DNA of 64,000 nucleotides from Clostridiales bacterium. Its GTDB lineage: Bacteria > Bacillota > Clostridia > Oscillospirales > Acutalibacteraceae. Within the stretch, counting starts at the first letter, position 1, and every line of letters begins with the position of its first letter. Below, piece by piece: positions 1 to 9,000 of the stretch. The stretch is from NCBI GenBank assembly GCA_012840445.1, contig DULI01000010.1, positions 1-64,000 on the forward strand, in the 5' to 3' direction. The notes beneath the pieces were generated by a model. That model worked only from the letters and a program-made list of their open reading frames with translations. It did no database searches and had not been told where the DNA came from. The position numbers and the translations under genes are program-made.

Positions 1-81
1 GCCGCGGATGTTGATAGAGATAATCGCATAAGCGTTTCAGATGTGGTTGGCATACGAAGGATTATTATGAGCAGCGACTAA
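1..81 (+). CDS. C-terminal dockerin module of a truncated protein
   Basis: The first 26 codons read in frame to a TAA and encode the second half of a type I dockerin: a calcium-loop pattern D-V-D-R-D-N-R-I followed by SDVVGIRRIIM. This closely matches the end of the CotH-dockerin protein at 44.5-44.7 kb (SDLDSDGRITVTDIVSIRNL). Dockerins bind cohesins and attach secreted enzymes to scaffoldins or the cell surface. The rest of the gene lies outside the window, so the catalytic or structural part is unknown. Confidence 0.85.
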   Translation, partial: AADVDRDNRISVSDVVGIRRIIMSSD

Positions 82-100
82 TAATCCCCCTAATTACAAG

Positions 101-137
101 CTCCCCTGTGTTAAGTTAACACAGGGGGGCGTTTTTT
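101..137 (+). terminator. Intrinsic terminator after the dockerin gene
   Basis: The arms cccctgtgttaa and ttaacacagggg form a near-perfect hairpin followed by a T-run. It lies 20 bases after the dockerin stop codon and separates that gene from the AraC gene. Confidence 0.85.
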
Positions 138-148
138 ATAGTATCAAT

Positions 149-177
149 TTGACAATTATTTGTGTTGTAAATATAAT
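149..177 (+). promoter_or_regulatory. Sigma-A promoter of the AraC-family gene
   Basis: TTGACA at 149-154 and TATAAT at 172-177 are both perfect consensus hexamers, 17 bp apart. Transcription would start near 184, leaving a leader of about 48 bases before the ATG at 232. Confidence 0.8.
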
Positions 178-231
178 AAAGTTATATAAAATCACGATAC
201 CTATACACATCAACTTTGGAGTGACCCGTTC

Positions 232-1440
232 ATGGACCGGTATTTGATTAAGTCGATAGGGTGTTTTGAAAAGAAATTTCCGTTTTTTATTAGCCGCGAT
301 ACAATCGACGGCTATGTCCCTATGCATCAGCATGATTTTGTCGAAATTGAATATACGGTGTCAGGGAATGGGATTGAGGTGGTGAATGGCGTTTCTCATG
401 TGCTATCCCCGGGAAACCTTACCGTTCTCTTCCCTTGGGACTGCCATGACTTGCGGGCCAACCCAGGCGATCCACTATGTTTTTATAAAATAAATCTGGA
501 TTTAGAACTTTTTTTGGTTAACACAAGCCCATTATACCGGCTTCGCAAAATACCTTTTGGAGAGGTAAACCAACCTTCTTATGTCAAGTTTGGTGAAGAT
601 AAATATGCTTTGATTTTATCATTATTTGAAAAATTAGAGCACGAGTATAATTCGGAAAGCACATATAAAGAAACCTTGTTTTTTATAAAGATTGCCGAAA
701 TATTAATTGAATTCGATTTGCTGCGGGAAAAGCATGCACAAAACAGATCACAAAGCGAGGATAATATCTGGAAGGTAATAGAATATATTCATCAAAACTA
801 CAGTAAAGATCTATCAATTAACGATATGCAAAGCAAATTCAATATGTCTTCTAAAAGTATTCAAGAAAAATTGTTGCAGTATACCGGCATGACCTTTGAA
901 CAGCTGTTAATCGATACACGTGTCCGCAATGCCTGCGCCAGGTTAATATATCATACCGTGCCTATAGAGCAAATCGCCAGGGAAACCGGGTTTTCGTCTG
1001 AAGATTCATTTTACAAGATTTTTAAACGGATAAAGGGCATATCGCCTGCAAATTATAGGAAGAAATATCAAGTTAAAGACAATAACCTGTTTTCTCCGGA
1101 AGACATTGATTCAAGAATCATATATTATATTCACTTGCATTTTAGCGAGGATATAACGCTTGCCGATGTTGCAAAAGAATTTCACTATAATGAAAACTAC
1201 CTTTCGGATATATTAAAAGCACAGACAGGTCAGAGTTTTACCGAACTGCTGCGGGAAATTAGGATTTTCCATGCCGCAAAACTGCTGCTTACTACCGATG
1301 AATCGGTGACCCAGATTGGTTTTAAGGTAGGGTTTAAATCAACAGAAACCTTTCTTCGTACTTTCCGGAAACATTTTGGATGTTCCCCGTCTTCGTTTCG
1401 CAATAATGCTAAAAAACAGCCCTATAGCCATCCGGTATAG
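232..1440 (+). CDS. AraC-family regulator with cupin domain and two HTH domains
   Basis: This 402-residue protein is a probable transcription regulator. Residues about 25-100 look like the AraC-type cupin sensor (MHQHDFVEIEYTVSG, then a G-N-L-T-V-L-F-P turn). Residues about 178-277 form one complete AraC HTH unit (NYSKDLSINDMQSKFNMS, then IARETGFSSEDSFYKIFKR and SPANYR). Residues about 290-392 form a second one (FSEDITLADVAKEFHYNENY, then GFKSTETFLRTFRKHFG and SPSSFR). Most family members have a single HTH unit of about 100 residues. The gene is monocistronic, with its own promoter and terminator. An SD GGAGTG lies 8 bases before the ATG. The effector is unknown; many cupin AraC proteins in clostridia respond to sugars. 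Confidence 0.85.
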   Translation: MDRYLIKSIGCFEKKFPFFISRDTIDGYVPMHQHDFVEIEYTVSGNGIEVVNGVSHVLSPGNLTVLFPWDCHDLRANPGDPLCFYKINLDLELFLVNTSPLYRLRKIPFGEVNQPSYVKFGEDKYALILSLFEKLEHEYNSESTYKETLFFIKIAEILIEFDLLREKHAQNRSQSEDNIWKVIEYIHQNYSKDLSINDMQSKFNMSSKSIQEKLLQYTGMTFEQLLIDTRVRNACARLIYHTVPIEQIARETGFSSEDSFYKIFKRIKGISPANYRKKYQVKDNNLFSPEDIDSRIIYYIHLHFSEDITLADVAKEFHYNENYLSDILKAQTGQSFTELLREIRIFHAAKLLLTTDESVTQIGFKVGFKSTETFLRTFRKHFGCSPSSFRNNAKKQPYSHPV

Positions 1441-1583
1441 AGCGTACCCATATTTGATTTGTTTTGGAGAAAAGGGGAGCGATAGTAAGGTGCTTAAGGC
1501 CAAAAAACATAAAATCATTTTAGCCGCGGGAAAATACAGGCGGCAAATCTCCCCCCACAAATTTATAATTTACAGCAGTACAT

Positions 1584-1626
1584 AAAAAAACTCGAAAAAG
1601 CGCATAAAGCTTTTTCGAGTTTTTCT
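1584..1626. terminator. Terminator after the AraC gene
   Basis: Arms ctcgaaaaagc (1591-1601) and gctttttcgag (1609-1619) form an 11-bp hairpin with A-runs and T-runs on both sides, so it could work in both directions. Apart from this hairpin and the one at 1726-1770, the 335-base stretch between the AraC stop and the tRNA genes shows no gene. Confidence 0.8.
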
Positions 1627-1725
1627 ATGCAAATTAAGTCTTACTGTGTTACCAGTTGAGCGTAGATATATCGGATGTCTGGTCTTTTGGATATCAGAGC
1701 TGATTTTGCATGACTAAAAATAGCG

Positions 1726-1770
1726 AAACCCCTGTAAACATGCGGCTTTGACCGCGTTTACAGGGGTTTT
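1726..1770 (-). terminator. Terminator of the tRNA-Ser pair
   Basis: The long hairpin aaacccctgtaaaca...tgcgg / ccgcg...tttacaggggttt lies just beyond the 3' end of the tRNA-Ser(GCU) gene. On the minus strand it is followed by a short T-rich run, as expected for the end of the two-tRNA transcript. Confidence 0.75.
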
Positions 1771-1775
1771 ATGTT

Positions 1776-1866
1776 TGGCGGAGAAGGAGGGACTCGAACC
1801 CTCGCGCCGGTTTCCCGACCTACGCCCTTAGCAGGGGCGCCTCGTCACCAACTTGAGTACTTCTCC
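1776..1866 (-). tRNA. tRNA-Ser (GCU anticodon)
   Basis: Read on the minus strand, the acceptor arm GGAGAAG pairs with CTTCTCC, followed by discriminator G and an encoded CCA. The anticodon stem CGCCC/GGGCG holds the loop CTGCTAA, giving anticodon GCU. The long variable arm and the T-loop GGTTCGAGTCC fit a class II serine tRNA. It is the distal gene of a two-tRNA unit. Confidence 0.95.
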
Positions 1867-1902
1867 AATGGTAACAAAAAAAGATAAAACATTAAATTTA
1901 TC

Positions 1903-1989
1903 TGGCGGAGAGAGAGGGATTCGAACCCCCGGCTCTTTCGAGTCACTGGTTTTCAAGACCAGCTCCTTAAACCACTCGGACATCTCTCC
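1903..1989 (-). tRNA. tRNA-Ser (UGA anticodon)
   Basis: On the minus strand, GGAGAGA pairs with TCTCTCC and is followed by G and an encoded CCA. The stem CTGGT/ACCAG holds the loop CTTGAAA, giving anticodon UGA. The long variable arm is typical of tRNA-Ser. It is separated by 36 bases from tRNA-Ser(GCU) and probably co-transcribed with it. Confidence 0.95.
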
Positions 1990-2003
1990 TGAACAGCTTT
2001 GAT

Positions 2004-2032
2004 ATTTTAACACATAAATTTGGTCGTGTCAA
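2004..2032 (-). promoter_or_regulatory. Promoter of the tRNA-Ser pair
   Basis: On the minus strand, TTGACA (2032-2027) and TAAAAT (2009-2004) are 17 bp apart, directly upstream of the tRNA-Ser(UGA) gene. Transcription would start about 6-8 bases inside of position 2004, just before the mature 5' end. Confidence 0.75.
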
Positions 2033-2151
2033 TAGGTTTTGCTGCATGGTATACAATGGTTTTAAAGGGTTTTTATATGCAAAATATTATATGTACTCAT
2101 AAGATAACATAAATACTCTGTTTATGCAATCAAAAGAAATGTTAAATTATA

Positions 2152-2181
2152 TTTACTATTTATAGGTATATTTGGTATAAT
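2152..2181 (+). promoter_or_regulatory. Probable promoter of the membrane protein gene
   Basis: A perfect TATAAT lies at 2176-2181 with a weak -35 (TTTACT, 2152-2157) 18 bp upstream. The predicted start near 2188 argues for the ATG at 2214 as start codon rather than the GTG at 2190. Confidence 0.5.
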
Positions 2182-2213
2182 AGAAAAAAGTGTTAAAGGG
2201 TGATGGCTTGTAT

Positions 2214-3857
2214 ATGTTTAGAAAATATGTCTTGCCAATAATAATTACATTAGTATTTGGAGCTATATTTTTTTATCTGGCTCTTCCACCAATAAACCTT
2301 AAGTCGGGCGCATTTTGGTTTTTTATAATATTTTTGGTAGCCATTTATTTTGGCTCGTCAGCAATAATTAGACTGAAACCCGGCAGCAACTATTCGTATA
2401 AAATAATAAAAGCCTTTGATAAATCCGCACTTAAGCGATTTAAGGTAATAGCCCTGACTATTGCCGGTATTGTGATACTGGCTATAGCGGCAATTATTAT
2501 TACTTCATCAAAAATGTTCAATGCCGCCGAATATCAAACAATGCTAAAGGTTACCGAATCGGATTTTAATAAAGATATCTCTGAAATACCCTTTTCACAG
2601 ATACCGATTGTAGATAAAGACACCGCGGCGCGGCTTGGTGCCCGGAAACTGGGTGAAGTGGTTGAACTGGTATCCCAGTTTAACATTTCCGGTTTATATA
2701 CCCAAATAAATTACAATCAAAAACCGGTGCGTGTATCCCCCCTGGAGTATGCCGGATTCTTGAAATGGTTTGTAAACCGTAAAGAAGGTATTCCTTATTA
2801 CCTTCAAATAGATATGGCTACTCAAAAAACTGACCTGGTTAAACTTGAAAACGGTATGAAGTATTCGCCGAGCGAATATTTTGGAAGGGACTTAATGCGC
2901 CATATCAGGTTTTTATATCCCACCAAGATGTTTAATGAGGTAAACTTTGAGATAGACGAAAACGGCAGGCCCTACTGGACGGTATCGTATTACGACTATA
3001 CCATAGGGCTGTTAGGCGGCAGGGATATCACAGGTATCATACTTGTGGATGCAATAACCGGCGAGACTACCAATTATCCCATTTCACAGGTCCCGGCCTG
3101 GATTGACAGGGTTTACTCGGCAGATATGGTGCTTAAACAGGCGCACTACTGGGGAGCTTTCAGAAACGGATACTGGAACTCGATATTTGCTCAAAAGGGC
3201 GTTGTGACCACAACAGAAGGCTATAATTATCTAGCGGTTGATGACGACATCTGGCTTTATACCGGTATTACTTCGGTAGTTGCCGATGAATCAAATATAG
3301 GGTTTTTACTGGTAAACATGCGCACCAAAGAGGGCAGGATGTACCCGATAAACGGTGCCGAGGAGTTCTCGGCTATGGAGTCGGCACAGGGTGTTATACA
3401 GGAAAAAGGATATATAGCCACATTCCCGATTTTAATAAATGTTGCCGACCATCCGACTTACTTTTTAAGTCTTAAAGATAATGCCGGCCTTGTAAAGGCA
3501 TTTGCATTCGTTTCGGTGTCGGACTACCAGATTGTGGGTGTGGCTGACACTATCGAAGGGGCAGAGCGTGAGTATATGCGCCTTTTGGGCGTCGATACGA
3601 ACAAACCCGATATAGAAGATGCCCACACTGCCACAATTGCAGGTATGGTCAAAAATATCGCAAGCGTAGTAACCGAGGGCAATACAAGGTATTATATTGA
3701 AATGTATGATTCAGATTATGTCTATATAGCCTCGTTGGACGCGAGCATAAAGCTGCCCTTTATAAAAACTGGGGACAGCATTTCAATTACCTACTACACA
3801 CAGCCCAACAACCAGAACGCTTATAATGTAAAGAGCATAGATATTATAGTCGAATAA
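2214..3857 (+). CDS. Uncharacterised membrane protein with large extracytoplasmic domain
   Basis: About 547 residues from the ATG at 2214, which sits 11 bases after an AAGGGTGA Shine-Dalgarno. Two hydrophobic segments near residues 6-26 and 32-52 and a third near 75-98 are followed by about 440 soluble residues. These are rich in beta-like and aromatic stretches, with motifs such as PYWTVSYYDYTIGLLGGRDI. The domain resembles PepSY-type or inhibitory surface domains only in general character, and I cannot assign a family. The gene is monocistronic, between its own promoter and a terminator at 3892. No catalytic motif is evident, so the function is unknown. Confidence 0.75.
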   Translation: MFRKYVLPIIITLVFGAIFFYLALPPINLKSGAFWFFIIFLVAIYFGSSAIIRLKPGSNYSYKIIKAFDKSALKRFKVIALTIAGIVILAIAAIIITSSKMFNAAEYQTMLKVTESDFNKDISEIPFSQIPIVDKDTAARLGARKLGEVVELVSQFNISGLYTQINYNQKPVRVSPLEYAGFLKWFVNRKEGIPYYLQIDMATQKTDLVKLENGMKYSPSEYFGRDLMRHIRFLYPTKMFNEVNFEIDENGRPYWTVSYYDYTIGLLGGRDITGIILVDAITGETTNYPISQVPAWIDRVYSADMVLKQAHYWGAFRNGYWNSIFAQKGVVTTTEGYNYLAVDDDIWLYTGITSVVADESNIGFLLVNMRTKEGRMYPINGAEEFSAMESAQGVIQEKGYIATFPILINVADHPTYFLSLKDNAGLVKAFAFVSVSDYQIVGVADTIEGAEREYMRLLGVDTNKPDIEDAHTATIAGMVKNIASVVTEGNTRYYIEMYDSDYVYIASLDASIKLPFIKTGDSISITYYTQPNNQNAYNVKSIDIIVE

Positions 3858-3891
3858 GAATAAAGCCATACACCGAAGTTTTATGTATTTA

Positions 3892-3928
3892 AGCCATTGC
3901 CAGTAAGGCAATGGCTATTATTTTGCTT
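3892..3928 (+). terminator. Terminator after the membrane protein gene
   Basis: Arms agccattgcc (3892-3901) and ggcaatggct (3907-3916) form a perfect 10-bp hairpin followed by a T-rich tract. Confidence 0.85.
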
Positions 3929-4025
3929 TATTAAAACAAGCTAAATTTCAAGTAAATACTTTAAAAAATATGGATGTATTTACCAGAAAATTAACATAAT
4001 TTTTTAAATGTCCCCATATCTATAA

Positions 4026-4083
4026 TTATGACATAAATTGCAGCCTGGTTATGACATAAACCTTAAAGCAGCAGGGTTATAAT
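4026..4083 (+). promoter_or_regulatory. Candidate Spo0A-dependent spoIIG promoter region
   Basis: The perfect 11-bp palindrome TTATGACATAA occurs twice (4026-4036 and 4049-4059), 23 bp apart. A perfect -10 TATAAT lies at 4078-4083. The only -35-like hexamer, ATGACA (4051-4056), lies inside the second palindrome with an over-long spacer of 21 bp. In Bacillus subtilis the spoIIG promoter is known for a 22-bp spacer and Spo0A sites overlapping the -35. The layout here is similar, although the palindrome matches the 0A box (TGTCGAA) only partly. Binding by Spo0A is therefore inference. Confidence 0.5.
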
Positions 4084-4126
4084 TTAAATAAGCCATTAGT
4101 CAGCAAGCAAACTGGACGGATGAATA

Positions 4127-4984
4127 ATGACAATATATGTAGATGTTTTAATATGCCTTAATACCTTTGTTAATTATTTTATCCTGCTGATTACCTCTAA
4201 AATTAACGGGGACAGGGTAAAAACAACAAGACAAATACTTTCGGCACTGGTCGGCGCACTATTTTCGCTTTACATATTTGTACCAAAACTAAATCCTGTC
4301 CTTGATATGTTTATAAAATTAATTTTTTCAGCGGTAATAGTGCTATGTAATTACGGCTTTAAGGGTTTAAAGCCGTTTTTAAGACGAATTTGTATCTTTT
4401 ATGCTGTATCCTTCATTTATGCCGGGCTTATGATTGCGTTGATGTTCACTTTTCGCCCGGGCGGCATGGTTATAAATCACGGAATAGTATATTTTGATAT
4501 TTCCCCATTGGTATTGATTGTTTCTACCTTAGTTTGCTATTTTGCAATTTTAATAATCCGCAAATTCAGCAGGCGTCCAGCATCCTCCGGTGGAAGGTGC
4601 AGGATAGAAATAAACTATAAAGATAAGTCGGTTCAGGCAAATGCCCTGATTGATACCGGCCATTCGCTCACCGACCTGTTTACCGATGCAAGTGTTGTTG
4701 TAGTGGATAAAAAAATTGCCGAAGACCTGCTTAGCAAAGAAACCTGCAAAGCCTTAGCGGCTGTTGGGGCTTCGCCACCGGACGAACTGAAAAACAGATA
4801 CAGGCTGATACCCTACAGTGTAATTGGCGGCAAAGGACTGCTGCCTGCTTTTAAATGTGATGGCATACGGATATTGGAACCCACACAAAAACAGGTTGAC
4901 AATGTAATAGTAGCCGTCAGCGAGCAGCCGTTTGCAGCTGATTACAGCGCAATATTAGGACCTGAGCTTATAAATTTAGAATAA
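4127..4984 (+). CDS. spoIIGA: Sporulation sigma-E factor processing peptidase SpoIIGA
   Basis: SpoIIGA (285 residues) is the membrane-bound aspartic protease that removes the N-terminal pro-sequence of pro-sigma-E in the mother cell after SpoIIR signalling. The first 150 residues contain about five hydrophobic helices, starting MTIYVDVLICLNTFVNYFIL as is typical for the family. The soluble C-terminal half contains the catalytic motif DTGHSLTD. The sigE gene follows 16 bases downstream, the standard spoIIG arrangement. Identification is firm from the motif, topology and neighbour. Confidence 0.95.
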   Translation: MTIYVDVLICLNTFVNYFILLITSKINGDRVKTTRQILSALVGALFSLYIFVPKLNPVLDMFIKLIFSAVIVLCNYGFKGLKPFLRRICIFYAVSFIYAGLMIALMFTFRPGGMVINHGIVYFDISPLVLIVSTLVCYFAILIIRKFSRRPASSGGRCRIEINYKDKSVQANALIDTGHSLTDLFTDASVVVVDKKIAEDLLSKETCKALAAVGASPPDELKNRYRLIPYSVIGGKGLLPAFKCDGIRILEPTQKQVDNVIVAVSEQPFAADYSAILGPELINLE

Positions 4985-5000
4985 GAAGGAGTAGAAGAGA

Positions 5001-5717
5001 ATGCGACTGATTCCGGAAAACCTATATCTTCTAATTAACAAAATATTGTTCAAATTGGGGATGGCTGATATTAGCCATTATATAAACGGCCCCGAGACCC
5101 TGCCCGCCCCCCTTTCGGCTGAAGAGGAGTCGCGGTTGATTGAAATGTACGAAAACGGGGGCAAAGAAGTAAAGGAAAAACTTATTGTACATAACCTGCG
5201 CCTTGTGGTATACATTGCAAGAAAATACGATGCTGCAGGCGCAAGTATTGAGGATTTGATTTCAATTGGGACTATTGGCCTTATCAAGGCGGTTAACACT
5301 TTTTGCCCCGATCGGAAAATAAAGCTTGCCACATATGCGTCAAGATGCATAGAAAACGAGATACTTATGTACCTGCGAAAGACTACGGCGATAAAGTCGG
5401 AGATTTCCATAGATGAACCGCTCAATATTGACTGGGACGGCAATGAACTTTTGCTTTCGGATATTTTAGGCAGCGATTCGGACGAAGTTGGGCGTGGAGT
5501 AGAAATGGAGGACGAGAAGAACCTTTTGATGAGCCTTGTCAACCAGCTGAATGACCGGGAAAAACAGATAATGCAGATGAGATTTGGCCTTGGAGGATAC
5601 GAAGAACACACCCAAAAGCAGGTGGCAGACTGGCTTGGGATTTCCCAGTCATATATTTCACGCCTTGAAAAACGAATAATTAACAGATTGAAAAAGGATA
5701 TAGAAAAAGCGGTGTAA
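5001..5717 (+). CDS. sigE: RNA polymerase sporulation sigma factor SigE
   Basis: Mother-cell sigma factor of early sporulation, 238 residues. It starts with the hydrophobic, amphipathic pro-sequence, followed by the processing region [17 protein letters not shown]. Region 2 is visible as [28 protein letters not shown] and [16 protein letters not shown]. Region 4 includes [15 protein letters not shown] and the [24 protein letters not shown]. An SD AGAAGGAG precedes the ATG. In many spore formers sigG follows directly; here a ComFB-like gene comes next. A candidate target promoter of this factor lies at 30163-30191. Confidence 0.97.
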   Translation: MRLIPENLYLLINKILFKLGMADISHYINGPETLPAPLSAEEESRLIEMYENGGKEVKEKLIVHNLRLVVYIARKYDAAGASIEDLISIGTIGLIKAVNTFCPDRKIKLATYASRCIENEILMYLRKTTAIKSEISIDEPLNIDWDGNELLLSDILGSDSDEVGRGVEMEDEKNLLMSLVNQLNDREKQIMQMRFGLGGYEEHTQKQVADWLGISQSYISRLEKRIINRLKKDIEKAV

Positions 5718-5784
5718 AATTTGTATAAAAAAGGTATTTACTTTTAATTAAATTAATGTTATATAAAAATAAAAGGTGATTTTT

Positions 5785-6048
5785 ATGCAACATATCAAAA
5801 ATTGCACCGAATATGTTATAGAGCAGAGAATGGATGAGATGCAGAAAAGATTTAACTTCTGCAACTGCGAAATTTGCCGTGAAGATGTTGCATGTTATGT
5901 ATTAAACAGGCTTCCCCCAAAGTATTACAGGAGCGATAATGGTAAGATTTATTCAATCGTACAGTCAATCAGCCATCAGTACGAAACCGATATTTTAATG
6001 CTGTTTTCGCAAGCGGCAGAAATAATAAAAAATAACCCAAGGCATTAA
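5785..6048 (+). CDS. ComFB-like small cysteine protein
   Basis: About 87 residues, starting at the ATG at 5785 behind an AAAAGGTGAT Shine-Dalgarno. The cluster CNCEICREDVACYVLNRLPPKY matches the ComFB family. In Bacillus, ComFB is encoded in the late competence comF operon; its cysteines bind zinc, and the family has been linked to c-di-GMP signalling in other bacteria. The role here is unknown. The gene lies 67 bases after sigE with a terminator behind it, so it may be co-transcribed with the sporulation genes. Confidence 0.7.
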   Translation: MQHIKNCTEYVIEQRMDEMQKRFNFCNCEICREDVACYVLNRLPPKYYRSDNGKIYSIVQSISHQYETDILMLFSQAAEIIKNNPRH

Positions 6049-6051
6049 AAA

Positions 6052-6088
6052 GAAAAAGGCTAAAATCTACAGTTTTAGCCTTTAATGA
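6052..6088. terminator. Bidirectional terminator between convergent genes
   Basis: The hairpin aaaggctaaaa / ttttagccttt has A-runs and T-runs on both sides. It lies between the ComFB-like gene (plus) and the amidase gene (minus). Confidence 0.85.
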
Positions 6089-6092
6089 AATA

Positions 6093-9000
6093 TCACTGCT
6101 GTATTGATTTTAGATAATTTACAATCCCTTTTACCGTTGCGTCGGCACACTGCTCATTGAAGCTGTCGGTGATAATTTTGCTGTATTCCGACGCATTGGT
6201 CATAAAACCGTTTTCGGTAAGAATTGCCGGGCAGTCTGACACGCGCATTACATAGAAATTGCCCCAAATGCAGCCCCGCTCTTTATCGTAAAGCGGTGCG
6301 TTCTGGTCGTAAATTGCCTGGGCAAGTGCTTTGGAGTAGGGGTGGAAGTAGAAGCTGTCATATCCGCTGGCCGAAGGAGTGGTCGCAGCGTTGCGGTGGA
6401 ATGAAATGAACATATCAGGTTTGACCTGTTTTACCAAGCGTACACGCGGGTCTTTTTTCATATGAACTTCCGCTTCACGCGTCATGTAAACTTCCGCGCC
6501 AAGGGCTACTAATCTCTCTTTTACCATTTTGGCCAATTTAAGGTTTAAAACTGCCTCTGTGTACTGAGGATGCGAACCCAAAGCTCCCGGGTCAGTTCCG
6601 CCATGGCCGGGGTCTAAAACGATTTTCACACCCTCAAGCGAAACGCCGTATTTATTGTTTGCCGGCTTGATTTTGGCCGGGTGCAGGAAAGAGAATTCCA
6701 ACTGGCCCTTTGAGTTGTATTCGGCATTCCAGCCGTAAAAAACGCCAGCCTTTTTCAAATACAGCCTTAAGGTGTAGTCTTTGGAATTTTTTATCCATTC
6801 GGCTTTGGAGAAAATGGGATTGTTCTCTTCAAATTCAATTTTGCCCTGGCAGGAAACGGCATAGCAGAATGTAATATCTATATATTTAAAAGTGGCACTT
6901 GTAATGTTATATTTAGGTGCCCCGGTTTTAGGATAAGGGCTGGAATATTCCTGGGGAAGCATTTGGAATCTAAAGGGCGCTTTCCACTGTGTGTCGAAGG
7001 TAATGGTGGTGAATCGCTCAGACTGCTCAAGCTTGTTAAAGGTAATCGAGTTAGTATCGGGCAGAGTCCCTTCGTATACCTTAATATTGTCCCCCTGTTC
7101 GTTGGTTTTGGTATAAACACGGTTTCCGTATCTTAACAGTCGGTACTCATTACCTGAAGCGGTGTCTTTTAATGTGTTGGGCGAGCAGTAATCTACAGTC
7201 CCCAATGGCAGGTAGTTATTTGTAGGTCTTGAGTAATCGTCGATCCTGTCGCCGTCAAAGGTTTCAATCTGGTAGCTAACCACTTCTGCAATATATTTTT
7301 TACCGACATTTACATACCCGTTTTCCTTATCAGGATCGGTAAAATCGGGGATATCCTCCTCCGGTTTTGGACTTGCCTTAACGGTAATAATACCGCCCTT
7401 TTTGGTTTCCGACATGCCATCCTGCTTTGCGGTAAACTCAACCGCGCCGAGTTTGGTATCGTTTGCAAGTCCGGTTGGCAGCACAAAAACACCTGAGTAG
7501 GTGCTGTATTCGCCCACAATATTGCCGTTTTCGTCTGTAATTGGCATTTCTTCAAGTGTTATTGTGACCCGGTTAAGGGTTGCGGTAACGGTACTGCCAG
7601 CTCTGGCGGTGGCCTTTACAACTATTGTGGATCCACCATCCAAAACCTGATTGGCTGACGGTGCCACGTCTTTGATTAGAATTTTCCTGTAGGTAATATT
7701 GTAGGTCAGTGTGGTGCCTTTATGTTCAAAGGTAAATTTGTTACTCCCCAATTTTAAATCGACCTGCAAAGAAAAGTAACCCTCTTTGGTTCGCTCTACC
7801 GCGGCGCCGTTTAAGGTAAGCGGGAATTGCGGGTCGGACGCGCCAATAAAAGATATGCTTGATTCATATGTGGTAAAGGTAGTTTTTGCAGGCGAGGTGA
7901 TTTTAAGCTCTTTTAACACATAATCATTGCCCAGCGTCCCGTTAAGGTAATTAATTACTGCAGCCGTACTTCCGGAAGTATCGTTGGCAAAGGAATTAAG
8001 GCTGTAAAACACACATCCTATATAATTCTTGCCGTTTATGGACATAAGCTGCCTTACAAGCTGATCCGGGTTTTTATAGCCCTTTGTTTTCCGGGCGGCA
8101 TTGTCAGCGGACAGGGAAAAGCATATTTCCGAATACTCTGCTGCATTTTCTATCCACCACTGGGCCACGGAAGTAAAGGGTGCGGTTATATCTTCGGTCG
8201 AATTGTGGTTTTTTACAAGCACCCAGTCAAACAAATCCTCTTTAATCCAACCAAGCGTGTCTGCGTCCGCGTCAATCAGTGACTCAAAAATCGTGCCCGA
8301 GGTATCAAACCCTCCCTCTACTGATGACGCCTTTGCCCATACCGAATCGCAGACCAGCCCTAAATATACATTGCTGTTAGCCTGTTTTATTGAAAGGCAG
8401 ATTTGTTTTACAGCAGAGGTGAGTTTCCCCCTGCGGTACTCAGTAAATCCCATGCCGCTGCCGTTTTTAAGGTAGTCTGAATAGGGAGCGGCATTTTCAC
8501 TGTAATAGTAGCCGTCTATCAAAATCCCGTCGGACAAGCGTGCCAATTCGGCCGCAACATTTGAAGCGGTCTTGACGTGTTCGGCGTTTGACAAATCAAC
8601 ATTTTCCCCACATGACGCGTTAAGATTTAATACGGTGTAAACTACCATTCCCGAATTGTGGGCAGTTTGGGTAATGTGTTCCAGCAAGCTGCCGCCGGCG
8701 GTGTTGCTTAAAATAGCCGAGTTGTAAATTACCCCACCTTTGTAATTTACCGGCACAATAAGCGCGTTGAAATTGTACTCTGCGCATTTAGCAATCGCCG
8801 CGTCTACGGCTGCCTTGGCCGTATCATGGGAACCGTCATCGGAATTTAAAAAATCTGTGCCGGGAATCAGCCATGCGCCCGAAATCCGTCCGGGGGAATG
8901 TATATCCTCGAAAACAGGGTAGACATAAGTCCCCTTTTCGCTTGTCTCTTGAATCTGCTGAACATCCGAAATAATGCCAACCGCAGAATTGTCAGCACTA

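Noticed and set aside
1726..1770. Long hairpin as a possible small regulatory RNA
   Set aside because: Its position right after two tRNA genes on the minus strand and its stem-T structure fit a terminator.
5078..5611. Long open frame antisense to sigE
   Set aside because: Ser-rich shadow of the sigma factor coding frame, with no SD and no recognisable domain.
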